The notes: a model not told the origin generated them from the letters alone. A stretch of DNA of 64,000 bases from Isosphaera sp. (GCA_013822345.1 PNKH01000001.1:113957-177956), one strand, 5' to 3'. Shown: positions 43,795 to 52,348, counted from the first letter of the stretch. Program-made: numbers and translations.

Positions 43795-44154
43795 GTGCCG
43801 AAGCTGACGATCGAGGGCGTGGGCGATTCCGACGTGCCGGCCGGGAAGCGGCTGGTGCTGGCCCTGACCGACGAGGCGGGCGTCGACCAACTGCACGCCT
43901 GCGGCGGGAACGCCCGGTGCACCACCTGCCGGGTCGAGTTCGTCGCCGGCGAGCCGGACCAGATGACCGAGGCCGAGAAGCAGGTGCTCGCCGCGAAGGG
44001 GCTGACCGACGTCCGGCTGAGCTGCCAGATCGCCTGCGACGCCGACATGACCGTGAAGGTGATCAGCCGGCTGACCGGGAGCGGCCGGGCAGACGCCGGG
44101 AAGCGCCCGGCCGACGACATCACCCCGCCGCCGGTCTGGGTGCCGAAGGGGTGA
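43795..44154 (+). CDS. 2Fe-2S ferredoxin
   Basis: 119 residues from a GTG with GGGAGGG upstream. The plant-type 2Fe-2S cysteines are C36, C42, C45 and C77 (CGGNARCTTCR and LSCQI), with the normal spacing. The C-terminal 25 residues form a hydrophilic tail. It is an electron carrier; its partner enzyme is unknown. A zinc-ribbon membrane protein follows after four bases and is likely co-transcribed. Confidence 0.9.
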   Translation: MPKLTIEGVGDSDVPAGKRLVLALTDEAGVDQLHACGGNARCTTCRVEFVAGEPDQMTEAEKQVLAAKGLTDVRLSCQIACDADMTVKVISRLTGSGRADAGKRPADDITPPPVWVPKG

Positions 44155-44158
44155 CGCG

Positions 44159-44362
44159 ATGGCCCGCGAACGCTCCTACCAGTGTACGGTGTGCCGGTGG
44201 CAGGGGACGGCCGAGCCGGTCGACGCCGGCGACGCCGCCCCGTGCCCGCGGTGCGGGGTGTACCTGTACCCGACGTCCTGGGCCCGGACCTGGGGCGTCG
44301 CCCTCCTGCTGGTCGGCGGCACCCTCGGGTTCGTGTTCGCCGCCGTGCGCCTGCTGAGGTAG
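44159..44362 (+). CDS. Small zinc-ribbon membrane protein
   Basis: 67 residues. Two CxxC pairs (CTVCRWQG, CPRCGVYLYP) form a zinc-ribbon, followed by one membrane segment (WGVALLLVGGTLGFVFAAVRLL). It starts four bases after the ferredoxin stop, so it is in the same operon. No function is known; the size and lack of other domains suggest an accessory membrane protein. Confidence 0.72.
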   Translation: MARERSYQCTVCRWQGTAEPVDAGDAAPCPRCGVYLYPTSWARTWGVALLLVGGTLGFVFAAVRLLR

Positions 44363-44418
44363 CCGCGGCGAGCGGACGGTCGCTTGACAGGCGAACCGTC
44401 CCGTGCGACACTCCCGCC

Positions 44419-44718
44419 ATGCCCGACTGCTACCTCTGCGGCTGTTCGATCGCCAAAGGCGCGGGGTTCCGCCGCACCGTTCAAGTCGGCGAACGACACG
44501 GCCGTTCGCGGAAGCCGTTCTCACTCTTTCCCAGTCGGCTCTCGTCAAGCAAGCAATTCGCGTTGCGGACGGTTTGTAAACGGTGCGCGGATGAAATGGA
44601 CGCGGAGGAGGCACAGCGATCTGATCTGGACCTCGACTTGGTCAAGACTATCTGCGTCGCACTCGTGCTCATCGCGATCGTGCTTCCCGTGATCATCGTC
44701 CTGTCCTCGAAGCGGTAA
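44419..44718 (+). CDS. Small zinc-ribbon membrane protein, lower GC
   Basis: 99 residues. Cysteine pairs CYLCGCSI and CKRCADEMD flank a basic, serine-rich stretch (RSRKPFSLFPSRLSSSKQF); the C-terminus is one membrane segment (VALVLIAIVLPVIIVL). Codon use and GC are lower than in the neighbours (for example AAGCAATTCGCGTTG), suggesting a recent arrival or weak selection. The start ATG at 44419 lacks a strong ribosome-binding site. No function is recognised. Confidence 0.65.
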   Translation: MPDCYLCGCSIAKGAGFRRTVQVGERHGRSRKPFSLFPSRLSSSKQFALRTVCKRCADEMDAEEAQRSDLDLDLVKTICVALVLIAIVLPVIIVLSSKR

Positions 44719-44776
44719 CCACCTCCTTCGCGTCGCCCCGCCCGCTTCTGACCTTCCACCCGGCGACCGTCCGCGG

Positions 44777-44782
44777 CACAAT
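44777..44782 (+). promoter_or_regulatory. -10-like CACAAT before sbcD
   Basis: CACAAT ends eight bases before the sbcD ATG, as TACACT does before glcD, consistent with a very short leader. Confidence 0.35.
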
Positions 44783-44790
44783 GCGCGGAA

Positions 44791-46023
44791 ATGAAGATCC
44801 TCCACACCGCCGACTGGCACCTCGGCGACCGCCTCGGCCGGATCGACCGGACCGCCGACCTCCGCGCCGCGGTCGAGCGCGTCGCCGCCCACTGCCGCGA
44901 CCAGGCGGTCGACGTGCTCCTCGTCGCCGGCGACCTGTTCAGCGAGCTGGCCCGCCCGGACGGCCTCCGCGAAACCATCCGCCACTGGCAGGACGTGTTC
45001 CGCCCGTTCCTGGAATCTGGCGGCACCATCCTCACCCTCACCGGCAACCACGACAACGAGAACTTCTGCCAGACCCTCGTCAGCGCCATGACCCTCGCCT
45101 CCCCGGCCGGCGGCCGGCCCGGCGACACCGTCCCGCCCGGCCGGCTGTACCTCGCCGCCGACCCCACCTTCGTCCGCCTCGACGACCGCCTCGGCGGGTT
45201 CCCGGTCCAGTTCGTCCTGATGCCGTACCCGACCCCGAGCCGGTACTTCAAGGGCGACGCCGCCCTGAAGTACGGCAGCCCGGAGGAGAAGAACAAGCTC
45301 CTCGTGTCCGCCTGGGCCGACGCCCTCCGCGACCTCCGCGCCCACCCGAAGTACGACCCGACCGCACCGGCCGTGCTCGGGGCCCACGTCCACGTCCACG
45401 GGTCGAGCGTCGGTCCGAGCCTGTTCCGGATCACCGAGGAAGAAGACGTTGTGGTCGAGGGCCGCGACCTGCCGCAACAGTTCGACTACGCCGCCCTCGG
45501 GCACATCCACAAGCCGCAGTGGCTCGGGGCGAACCACGTCCGGTACTCCGGCAGCATTGAGCGGATGGACCTCGGCGAGCGGGGCGACCAGAAGGGCGTC
45601 GTGCTCTTCGAGATCGGGGAGAATGGCCGCACCGATGACCCGGTCGTGCTGCCGCTGCCGGCCACCCCGGTGTACGAGGTGCTGGTCACCGACCCGGCGG
45701 CCGACATCCCGCGGCTGAAGGCCGAGTACCCGGACGCCCGGGCCGACCTGGTCAAGCTGGACATCCGGTACACCGCCGGGACGGACCAGTTGGAGGAGGT
45801 GCTGCGCGACCTGGACCGGATCTTCCCGCGGTGGTACTCGCGGGACTGGAAGGAGGTCGGGGCGCTCGGGCCGACGCTCGCCGACCCGGCCGGCCCGGGC
45901 GGCGGGAAGGGCTTCGCCGAGACGGTCCGCGACTACCTCGGGCAGGAGCTGATCCAGCACCCGGAGGCCGACCGCCGGGCGATCCTGGACATCGCCGACG
46001 GGCTGCTGAAGGACGTGGAGTGA
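44791..46023 (+). CDS. sbcD: DNA exonuclease subunit SbcD (Mre11-like)
   Basis: 410 residues. The calcineurin-like phosphoesterase motifs are intact: ADWHLGDR near residue 8, VAGDLFSE near 47, LTGNHDNEN near 84, GAHVHVHG near 198 and LGHIHKPQ near 232, with the metal-binding Asp, His and Asn. SbcD is the nuclease of the SbcCD complex that opens hairpins and processes DNA ends. The C-terminal part (from about 300) matches the capping and SbcC-binding region. sbcC follows after a palindrome. Confidence 0.95.
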   Translation: MKILHTADWHLGDRLGRIDRTADLRAAVERVAAHCRDQAVDVLLVAGDLFSELARPDGLRETIRHWQDVFRPFLESGGTILTLTGNHDNENFCQTLVSAMTLASPAGGRPGDTVPPGRLYLAADPTFVRLDDRLGGFPVQFVLMPYPTPSRYFKGDAALKYGSPEEKNKLLVSAWADALRDLRAHPKYDPTAPAVLGAHVHVHGSSVGPSLFRITEEEDVVVEGRDLPQQFDYAALGHIHKPQWLGANHVRYSGSIERMDLGERGDQKGVVLFEIGENGRTDDPVVLPLPATPVYEVLVTDPAADIPRLKAEYPDARADLVKLDIRYTAGTDQLEEVLRDLDRIFPRWYSRDWKEVGALGPTLADPAGPGGGKGFAETVRDYLGQELIQHPEADRRAILDIADGLLKDVE

Positions 46024-46026
46024 CGA

Positions 46027-46110
46027 GTTTAGCCGCGGCGCGGAGTCCCCGGAGCGGAGCGCGGCGTCTGCCCCGCGCTCCGCTCCGGGGACTCCGCGCC
46101 GCGGCTAAAC
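46027..46110. repeat. Perfect inverted repeat between sbcD and sbcC
   Basis: 38-base perfect arms (46027-46064, 46073-46110) around an eight-base loop fill nearly all of the 101-bp gap. The stem would form a very stable hairpin in the sbcDC mRNA, and SbcCD itself is a nuclease that cleaves such hairpins. Confidence 0.92.
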
Positions 46111-46124
46111 GGGGGGGGTGAACG

Positions 46125-49100
46125 GTGATCCCGCAGCGCATCAAGCTGTCCGGCTTCCTGTCGTACAAGGACGAGCAGGAGGTGCGGTTCGACGGGGCCC
46201 CGCTGTGGATGCTCTCGGGCACCAACGGGAGCGGCAAGTCGAGCGTCTTCGACGCCGTCACCTTCGCCCTGTTCGGCCACCACCGCGGCGGCAGCCAGAG
46301 CGCCGGCGAGCTGGTCAACAAGGAGTCCGCCACCCTCAGCGTCGAGTTCGACTTCACCGTCGAGGGGCAGCCGTACCGGGTCAAGCGGACCGTCCGCCGG
46401 CAGAAGCACGACAAGGTCGCCGGCACCCAGCAGGTGATGAAGCGGCTCCCCGGCGGGGAGTGGGAGGCCGTCCCGGACACCACCTACAAGGCCAGGTTCG
46501 ACGGCTGGGTGAAGGACACCATCGGCCTCGACTACGAGACGTTCACCTCGTCCGTCCTGCTGCTCCAGGGGAAGTCCGAGAAGCTGCTCGACAGCACCCC
46601 CGCCGGGCGGGCCGGGGTGCTCGCCCGGATCGTCGACCTGGAGCGGTACCAGCGGCTCCACGCCAGGGCGGACGACCGCCGGCGCGAGCTGAAGGGCCGG
46701 GTCGAGGCCGTCACCAACCAGCTGTCCGGGGTCCCCGAGGTGCCCGACGAGGAGCTGACGGCCGCCGCCGGGCGAGTCGTCGAGGCCGAGGCCGCCGCCG
46801 CCGCCGCCCGGGACCGCATCGACACCCTGGTGTCACTCGAACTCCAGGCCCGGCGGTGGGACGAGGCCCGGCGGAAGCTCGACCAGCTGCGCGGCAAGCT
46901 GGCCGCGTCCGAGGCGGTGCTCGGCCACGCGGTCGCCATCGAGGCGGACCACGCCCGGCTCCGCGAGCTGCGCGACGTCCTCCCGGCCGTCGGCACCATC
47001 GTCACCGAGCGCGGCCGGATCGGCGAGTCGGAGCGGAAGACGGAGCAGTTGAACAGGCAGCGCGAGGACCGGGCGGACGCCCGGCGGCGGACCGAGGCCG
47101 ACCTCGACCAGGCCCGCAAGCGGCGCGAGCACCTGAAGAAGTCGCTCGCCGACGACGAGGGCAAGTTGGCCGGGCTGAACACCCGCCTCCGCGAGCTGGC
47201 CGGGGTGCTGGAGAAGGTCAAGCAGGTGGAGGAGGCGGACGCCGAGGTCCGGCGGCTCGACGCGGAGCTGAAGCCGTTCCCGGCGGACCCCGAGGCCGCG
47301 GTCCGGGCGCTCCAGGCGGAGTCGGAGCGGCTCGCCCTGCTGGCCCAGCACGTCGCGCTGTTGGAGCGACTGCACCAGGACCGGTCGGAGCTCACCAAGG
47401 CGGTCGCGGCGGAGAAGCAGGCCCGGGCCGACGAGGGGCGGCTGAAGGCGGACGGGTTGCGGGCGAAGGAGGAGTTCACCGCCCTGGAGGCGAGGGCGAA
47501 GGCGGCGCGCGAGGACCGGGCGGCGAAGGACCAGGAGGCGGCGTCGGCGAAGGCGCTGGCCGTCCACGCGCGGCAGCTGGCCGACGAGTTCAAGCAGTTG
47601 ACCGGGGAGAAGGCGTGCCGGGCGTGCGGCCAGCCGCTCACCCCGGCCCACTTCGAGGCGGAGAAGAAGCGGCGCGACCTCGACGCCAAGGCCGCCGACC
47701 GGAAGGCGACCGACCTGGCCGCCGCCGCGTCCAAGGCCCGCGCCACCGAGGACGACCTGGCCGCGAAGGAGGCCGCCGGCCGCGAGCACTTGGTCAAGCT
47801 CCGCGAGCAGTACGCCACCGCGAACGCCGCGGTCAAGCAGGCGGCCCACGACATCAAGCGGCTGACCGAATCGTGCCAGAAGTCGTACTACCCGCTCCCG
47901 CAGGAGTACAAGGACCGGGTCGGCCCGGCCGAGCCGGCCGACTGGTCCGCCGTCACGTACCCCGACCGGCGCGATGTCACCACCTTGAACGAGGAGGCGA
48001 GGCGGCTGCCCGGGGTCCGGGGCCAGTTGCGGGCGGCCCAGGACGAGGCGCGGAAGGTCGGGGAGTTGCGGGCGAAGCTCGACTCCGCCCGCGACCGGCT
48101 CGACCGGGCGCGGCGCGGCCTGCCGGCCGGCGACCCGGCGGCCGTCCGCGAGGAGTTCAGCACGAAGCAGGCGGACGAGAAGGCGGTCGCCGCGAGCCTG
48201 GCGGCCACCAAGAAGGCGATCGCCGCCGCCGACGCCGACGCCGACCGCCAGCAGCGCGAGCTGGGGAACGTCGACCGCGACCTGACCGAGATCACCGGCA
48301 AGCTGAACCTGGAGGAGGCGAGCCGGCGGCAGAGCGCGGAGGCGGTCGAGCGGGCGACCAAGGCCCTCCCCCCGGCGTGGCGGAAGCCGGCCGAGACGGC
48401 CGGGTTCACCGACCGGTCGCGGTGGCAGGACGAGCTCGACGCCCTGACCGCCAAGGGGGTCGAGGCGAGGTTCGCCCAACTCCAGGCGGCCCGCGGCGGT
48501 CTCGACCCGCTCCGGGCCGAGATCGACCAGGCCCGGGCCGAGGCGGACGGGTTCCCGGCCGAGGCCCGGCGGCCGCCGGACGAGGTGAAGGCCGAGGTCG
48601 CCGCCGCCCGGGCGGACCTCGACGCCCGGAACGCCGACCTGTTCGGCGCCCAGGGGCGGAAGCGGGTGCTGGACGAGTACCGGGCGCGGCGGGCCGACCT
48701 GGGCGAGCAGTACAGGGCGGCGGACGCCGAGCACGCCCGGTACAAGGCGCTCGCCGAGTTGCTCGGCCGGGACCGGCTGCAGCGGTTCCTGGTGCGGAAG
48801 GCGGAGCGGCAGATCGTCGATTACGCGAACGCGGTCCTCGACCGGCTGAGCGGCGGGCAGTTGTTCCTCCGCCTGGTCGGGACGGACGAGGGGACGGCGG
48901 AGAAGGCGCTGGAGCTGGAGTGCGCGAACCGGGTGACCGGGGGGGCGGCGATCAACGTGGCGTTCCTGAGCGGGAGCCAGCGGTTCCGGGTCGCCGTCGC
49001 CCTCGCGCTGGGGATCGGGCAGTACGCCAGCAAGCAGCACCGGCCGATCGAGAGCGTCATCATCGACGAGGGGTTCGGGTGCCTGGACCGGGCCGGCCGG

Positions 49101-49253
49101 CAGGTGATGATCCAGGAGCTACAGAACCTCCGCGGACACCTGCACTGCATCCTGCTGGTGTCGCACCAGGAGGAGTTCGCCGACGCGTTCCCGGACGGCT
49201 ACCGGTTCGAGCTGCAGGACGGGGCGACCAAGGTGACCCGGTTCGTCCGGTGA
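46125..49253 (+). CDS. sbcC: DNA exonuclease subunit SbcC (Rad50-like)
   Basis: 1042 residues, normal SbcC length, from a GTG. Walker A GTNGSGKSS lies at about residues 32-40; the zinc-hook CxxC is CRACGQPL near residue 498, in the middle of the long coiled coils (AEAAAAAARDRIDTLVSLEL... to ...AADAEHARYKALAELL). The ABC signature is FLSGSQRFRVAVALALG, followed by Walker B VIIDEGFGCLD. It is the ATPase that dimerises through the zinc hook and works with SbcD in DNA end and palindrome processing. Confidence 0.95.
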   Translation: MIPQRIKLSGFLSYKDEQEVRFDGAPLWMLSGTNGSGKSSVFDAVTFALFGHHRGGSQSAGELVNKESATLSVEFDFTVEGQPYRVKRTVRRQKHDKVAGTQQVMKRLPGGEWEAVPDTTYKARFDGWVKDTIGLDYETFTSSVLLLQGKSEKLLDSTPAGRAGVLARIVDLERYQRLHARADDRRRELKGRVEAVTNQLSGVPEVPDEELTAAAGRVVEAEAAAAAARDRIDTLVSLELQARRWDEARRKLDQLRGKLAASEAVLGHAVAIEADHARLRELRDVLPAVGTIVTERGRIGESERKTEQLNRQREDRADARRRTEADLDQARKRREHLKKSLADDEGKLAGLNTRLRELAGVLEKVKQVEEADAEVRRLDAELKPFPADPEAAVRALQAESERLALLAQHVALLERLHQDRSELTKAVAAEKQARADEGRLKADGLRAKEEFTALEARAKAAREDRAAKDQEAASAKALAVHARQLADEFKQLTGEKACRACGQPLTPAHFEAEKKRRDLDAKAADRKATDLAAAASKARATEDDLAAKEAAGREHLVKLREQYATANAAVKQAAHDIKRLTESCQKSYYPLPQEYKDRVGPAEPADWSAVTYPDRRDVTTLNEEARRLPGVRGQLRAAQDEARKVGELRAKLDSARDRLDRARRGLPAGDPAAVREEFSTKQADEKAVAASLAATKKAIAAADADADRQQRELGNVDRDLTEITGKLNLEEASRRQSAEAVERATKALPPAWRKPAETAGFTDRSRWQDELDALTAKGVEARFAQLQAARGGLDPLRAEIDQARAEADGFPAEARRPPDEVKAEVAAARADLDARNADLFGAQGRKRVLDEYRARRADLGEQYRAADAEHARYKALAELLGRDRLQRFLVRKAERQIVDYANAVLDRLSGGQLFLRLVGTDEGTAEKALELECANRVTGGAAINVAFLSGSQRFRVAVALALGIGQYASKQHRPIESVIIDEGFGCLDRAGRQVMIQELQNLRGHLHCILLVSHQEEFADAFPDGYRFELQDGATKVTRFVR

Positions 49254-49349
49254 GCGCGCGGTGAGAAGTGGCCGCCGGGCGCTTCACCTCCCGCCCGCCC
49301 CGGCGTACCATCACGTCTACCGCTTTGCTCCGCACCCCGAGTCGCACCC

Positions 49350-50441
49350 ATGTCCCCCGCGTCGCGCCGGCGCGCCCTCACGTCCGTCCTGGACCGCGGC
49401 CGTCCCGGCCGCTCCACCGACCCGACTCGGGTCGCTCCCGGGAGGGTCGTGTCGGCTCCCGACCGGGGTCGCGGCGGCCGGGACGGCCGCGGTCCAGGCG
49501 GGTTCACGCTCGTCGAGCTGCTCGTCGTCGCCGCCGTCGTCGCCGTGCTGGTCGGGCTGCTGCTCCCCGCGGTCCAGAAGGCCCGGGAGGGCGCCGCCCG
49601 GGCGCGGTGCCAGAACAACCTGAAGCAGATCGGCCTGGCGGTCCACGGGTACCACGACGCCTACCAGTTCTTCCCCGCCTCCGGGTGGACCGGGCCGGCG
49701 GCCGGCAACCCGGCCGGGAGGTGGCACTCGTGGCGGGCGGCGATCCTGCCGTACGTCGAGCAGGAGACCGTCCGCGGGGTGTTCGACCTGAACTTCCACT
49801 GGTGGGAGGGGCCGAACCTCACGGCCGCCGCCAAGACCCTCCCGCTGTACGAGTGCCCGAGCACCGCCGGCCGCACCCCGACGCGGTCGGCGGTCGCCAA
49901 GCCGACCCCGGCCCCCGGCCGCCCGGCCCTGACGTTCGCCCGGCCGCTCGCCCCGACCGACTACGAGGCGATCCAGGGGGTGCAGCACGGGAGCATCAAC
50001 CCGCACCTGCCGGCCCCGGTCTACACGTCCGCCAACCGGTTCTCGGTCATGCACCGGGACTCGCGGAACGCGATGGGGTCGGTCGGCGACGGCACGTCGC
50101 TGACGGTCATGGTGGCGGAGGCGGCGGCCCGGCCGCTGGTCTACCGGCGGCGGGTGGCGGACCCGGGTGTGAGCAACGACCAGGGGATCGGGTGGGTCGA
50201 CAACGAGGGGCCGTTCAGCCTGGACGGGGCGGCGGCGGACGGGTCGGCGGAGGGGTGCGGGCTCGGCTGCCCGGCGGCGATGAACGCCCGGAACGACAAC
50301 GAGCCGTACAGCTTCCACCCCGGCGGCGGGAACTTCCTGTTCGCCGACGGGCACGTCCGGTTCGTCCGGGAGACGGTGCCGCTGGCGGCACTCGCGGCGC
50401 TGTGCACCCGGGCCGCCGGCGACGCGGCGGGGGAGTACTGA
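49350..50441 (+). CDS. DUF1559 prepilin-like protein with a palindrome in its leader
   Basis: 363 residues. The prepilin cleavage and methylation site G/FTLVELLVVAAVVAVLVGLLLP begins at residue 51/52, followed by QKAREGAARARCQNNLKQIGLAVHGYHDAYQFFP, which is the DUF1559 (type II pseudopilin) hallmark; the end SFHPGGGNFLFADGHVRFV is also typical. The leader is 51 residues, much longer than usual. Its residues 13-50 are encoded by a 111-bp palindrome. A GTG at 49449 inside it gives an alternative 18-residue leader. The product should be inserted in the inner membrane and processed by a prepilin peptidase. Confidence 0.87.
   Translation: MSPASRRRALTSVLDRGRPGRSTDPTRVAPGRVVSAPDRGRGGRDGRGPGGFTLVELLVVAAVVAVLVGLLLPAVQKAREGAARARCQNNLKQIGLAVHGYHDAYQFFPASGWTGPAAGNPAGRWHSWRAAILPYVEQETVRGVFDLNFHWWEGPNLTAAAKTLPLYECPSTAGRTPTRSAVAKPTPAPGRPALTFARPLAPTDYEAIQGVQHGSINPHLPAPVYTSANRFSVMHRDSRNAMGSVGDGTSLTVMVAEAAARPLVYRRRVADPGVSNDQGIGWVDNEGPFSLDGAAADGSAEGCGLGCPAAMNARNDNEPYSFHPGGGNFLFADGHVRFVRETVPLAALAALCTRAAGDAAGEY
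49388..49498. repeat. 111-bp palindromic insertion in the prepilin leader
   Basis: 25-base perfect arms (CCTGGACCGCGGCCGTCCCG... at 49388-49412, inverted at 49474-49498) enclose a further hairpin region with CGACCCGACTCGGGTCG. The length, 111, is exactly 37 codons. Removing it would leave an ordinary 14-residue leader directly before GFTLVE. Confidence 0.88.
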
Positions 50442-50442
50442 G

Positions 50443-50505
50443 CGCCCGAGCCCGAGCGCCAGCGAGGGTCTACGCTCGACCCTCGCTGGCGCTCGGGCTC
50501 GGACG
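50443..50505. repeat. Inverted repeat between convergent genes
   Basis: Arms GCGCCCGAGCCCGAGCGCCA... and ...TGGCGCTCGGGCTCGGACGC of about 28 bases, with one mismatch and a seven-base loop. It follows directly after the prepilin stop and precedes the convergent membrane protein gene, where it may terminate transcription. Confidence 0.85.
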
Positions 50506-50518
50506 CCCCGCCACCTCG

Positions 50519-51169
50519 CTACACGCACGCCTCCAGCAGCAGGAAGTTGTCCGGCTCGGTGCGGTACAGGTCGGCGGCCTGGCGGAGCGTCTTGACCCGG
50601 TCCTCGTGCCACGGGCTCTCCAGCCGCGGCAGCGCGTCCCGGTACGGGAAGTCGGCCAGCAGGTCCGCCCGCACCAGCATCGCCCGGACCTTCCGGATCC
50701 GCTCGTCCCCGACCAGCTCGCACGTCAGGAACAGGGCGTACCTCACCGCCGTCACCGGCTGCCCGGCGTCCCGCCGGATGTGCCCGGCGACGAACTGCTC
50801 GGCGACCGCGTTCAGGACGAAGTTCAGGACGTACCAGCGGTCGTCCTTCGGCAGCACCAGTACCGGCGCGTCGACGGTCGCGGCCCGGGCGGCGGACGAC
50901 ACCAGGTCCGCCGCCACCCGGTTCAGGAACACCTCGTCCACCGACCGCTCGAGCACCGTCCGGATCTTCAGGAACCCGTCGGCGAAGACGTTCAGGCTGA
51001 CCGTCACCCGGTCGAGGAACTCCTTCGCCGCCCACTGCCGGTTCGCCTTGTACCGGCCCCACCACCGGCCGGCGAAGAAGGTGGCGGTGGAGGTGACGGC
51101 GGCGACCAGGACGGTCACCAGGATGCGGCGGGTGAACTCGGTCGAGGCGTCCTCGGCGAACACGGTCAT
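50519..51169 (-). CDS. Single-pass membrane protein of unknown function
   Basis: 216 residues from the ATG at 51169. One membrane segment (ILVTVLVAAVTSTATFFAG) near residues 16-35 is followed by a hydrophilic region with WWGRYKANRQWAAKEFLDRVTVSLNVFADGFLKIRTVLER and further helices. No known domain was recognised. It is transcribed in the same direction as two further membrane/secreted genes but 46 bp downstream of the nearest, so it may be an operon member. Confidence 0.65.
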   Translation of the reverse strand: MTVFAEDASTEFTRRILVTVLVAAVTSTATFFAGRWWGRYKANRQWAAKEFLDRVTVSLNVFADGFLKIRTVLERSVDEVFLNRVAADLVSSAARAATVDAPVLVLPKDDRWYVLNFVLNAVAEQFVAGHIRRDAGQPVTAVRYALFLTCELVGDERIRKVRAMLVRADLLADFPYRDALPRLESPWHEDRVKTLRQAADLYRTEPDNFLLLEACV

Positions 51170-51215
51170 GGGCGGCCCCCGGTGCCGGGGCGCTCCCGGC
51201 ACCGGGCATGATAGC

Positions 51216-51686
51216 TCACCTCAGGGCGGCGTACTCGGCCTCCAGCCGCGGCCCGACCTCGGCCCACCGGGCCGGGTCGTCGGCCAGGGCCCGCTCGGCC
51301 CGGTTGATCGCGTACCGGGCGACCCCGTGGCGGAACGTCGGGGCCTGGTACTGGTGGGCGCAGACGCACCCGAACCCGGTCCGGCGGCGGAGCGACGGCT
51401 CCAGCCGGTCGACCGCGGCGGCCAGGGTGAGGGTCCCGGCGGCCAGCCGCTCGGCCAGGTGCTCGCCCATCTGGATCTCCAGGAACACCCGGTCCTGCCT
51501 CGCCTGCACCGCCGCCGCCTCCTCGTCCGCGGCCGCCGCGTCCGCCCGGACGGCCGGCAGGTTCCACAGGTCGAGCCCGAGGTCCGCGGCCCAGACCGGG
51601 GCGACGGAGTGGGCCAGCACCAGGGCGGCGGCCAGCCCGGTCAGGGCGGCGGCCGAGACGGTCCCGGCCCGGCGTGCGGTCGTCAT
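51216..51686 (-). CDS. Small exported protein, paralogue of the next gene
   Basis: 156 residues with a signal peptide (AALTGLAAALVLAHSVAPVWA). The mature part begins DLGLDLWNLPAVRADAAAADEEAA, which matches the corresponding GLDVWNVPALRAESRAEAER of the neighbouring gene, then helices with VFLEIQMGEHLAERLAAGTLTLAAAVDRL. The two genes look like a tandem duplication and lie 167 bp apart. A segment FGCVCAHQYQAPTF is unique to this copy. The family is unknown to me. Confidence 0.72.
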   Translation of the reverse strand: MTTARRAGTVSAAALTGLAAALVLAHSVAPVWAADLGLDLWNLPAVRADAAAADEEAAAVQARQDRVFLEIQMGEHLAERLAAGTLTLAAAVDRLEPSLRRRTGFGCVCAHQYQAPTFRHGVARYAINRAERALADDPARWAEVGPRLEAEYAALR

Positions 51687-51853
51687 CGCGAGTCCTCCCA
51701 ACTCCCCCGGCCGCGGGGCGGCGCCGGCGGGCGGCGTGTGGTTCGGGTCGGGCGCGGCGGCCGCGCCTGGCGGGAACGAACGTCGGGGCCGCCCGGGGCG
51801 GGGCGGGGGAGACCGGCCGGGGCGCCGGCCGGGGGAGGGTGGGATGTCACCGG

Positions 51854-52348
51854 TCAGCGGGCGCCGGCCGGGTCCGGGCTGTCCAGCCCGGCGAGCTCGG
51901 CCCGCAGCCGGGCGGTCACCTCGGCCCGCCGGGCCGGGGGCTCGGCCGCGATCCGGCCGGACGCGTACTCCAGCACGTTCCGGGCCGTCTTCTCCTCGTC
52001 CGTGTCGCCCGGGTAGTTCGCCCGGACGGCGGCCACGTACTCGGGCCGGGCCCGGTTCAGCTCGACGAACCGGGCGGTGACCGCGGCCAGGGTCGCCCGG
52101 CCGGCGATCAGGTCGGACACCAGGGCCTCCTTCACCGCGATCCGCCGGCGGATGTCCTGGTCCTCGTCGGCCAGGACCTCGGCCCGCTCGGCCTCGGCCC
52201 GGGACTCCGCCCGCAGGGCCGGCACGTTCCACACGTCCAGCCCGACGGCCGCCGACCACTCCGGCCGGAGGACCGCGGCGGCCGCCACCCCGGCGGCCGG
52301 GGCGGCGAGGGCGGCGAGGGCGGCGAGGCGGCGGGGGAAGGCGGACAC
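51854..52348 (-). CDS. Small exported protein, paralogue of the previous gene
   Basis: 164 residues from a GTG with GGAGG upstream. The signal LAALAALAAPAAGVAAAAV is followed by GLDVWNVPALRAESRAEAERAEVLADEDQDIRRRIAVKEALVSDLIAGRATLAAVTARFVEL, a helical domain with the same start and length as the neighbour. The two share the pattern WN(V/L)PA(L/V)RA. It is the upstream member of the pair. No function can be assigned; the helical, charged body suggests protein binding. Confidence 0.72.
   Translation of the reverse strand: MSAFPRRLAALAALAAPAAGVAAAAVLRPEWSAAVGLDVWNVPALRAESRAEAERAEVLADEDQDIRRRIAVKEALVSDLIAGRATLAAVTARFVELNRARPEYVAAVRANYPGDTDEEKTARNVLEYASGRIAAEPPARRAEVTARLRAELAGLDSPDPAGAR

Noticed and set aside
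46833..49040. Long minus-strand open frame of about 735 codons opposite sbcC
   Set aside because: It is the antisense of a well supported sbcC; GC-rich genomes give long antisense frames, and its residue composition (very high R, L, V and G) is not protein-like.
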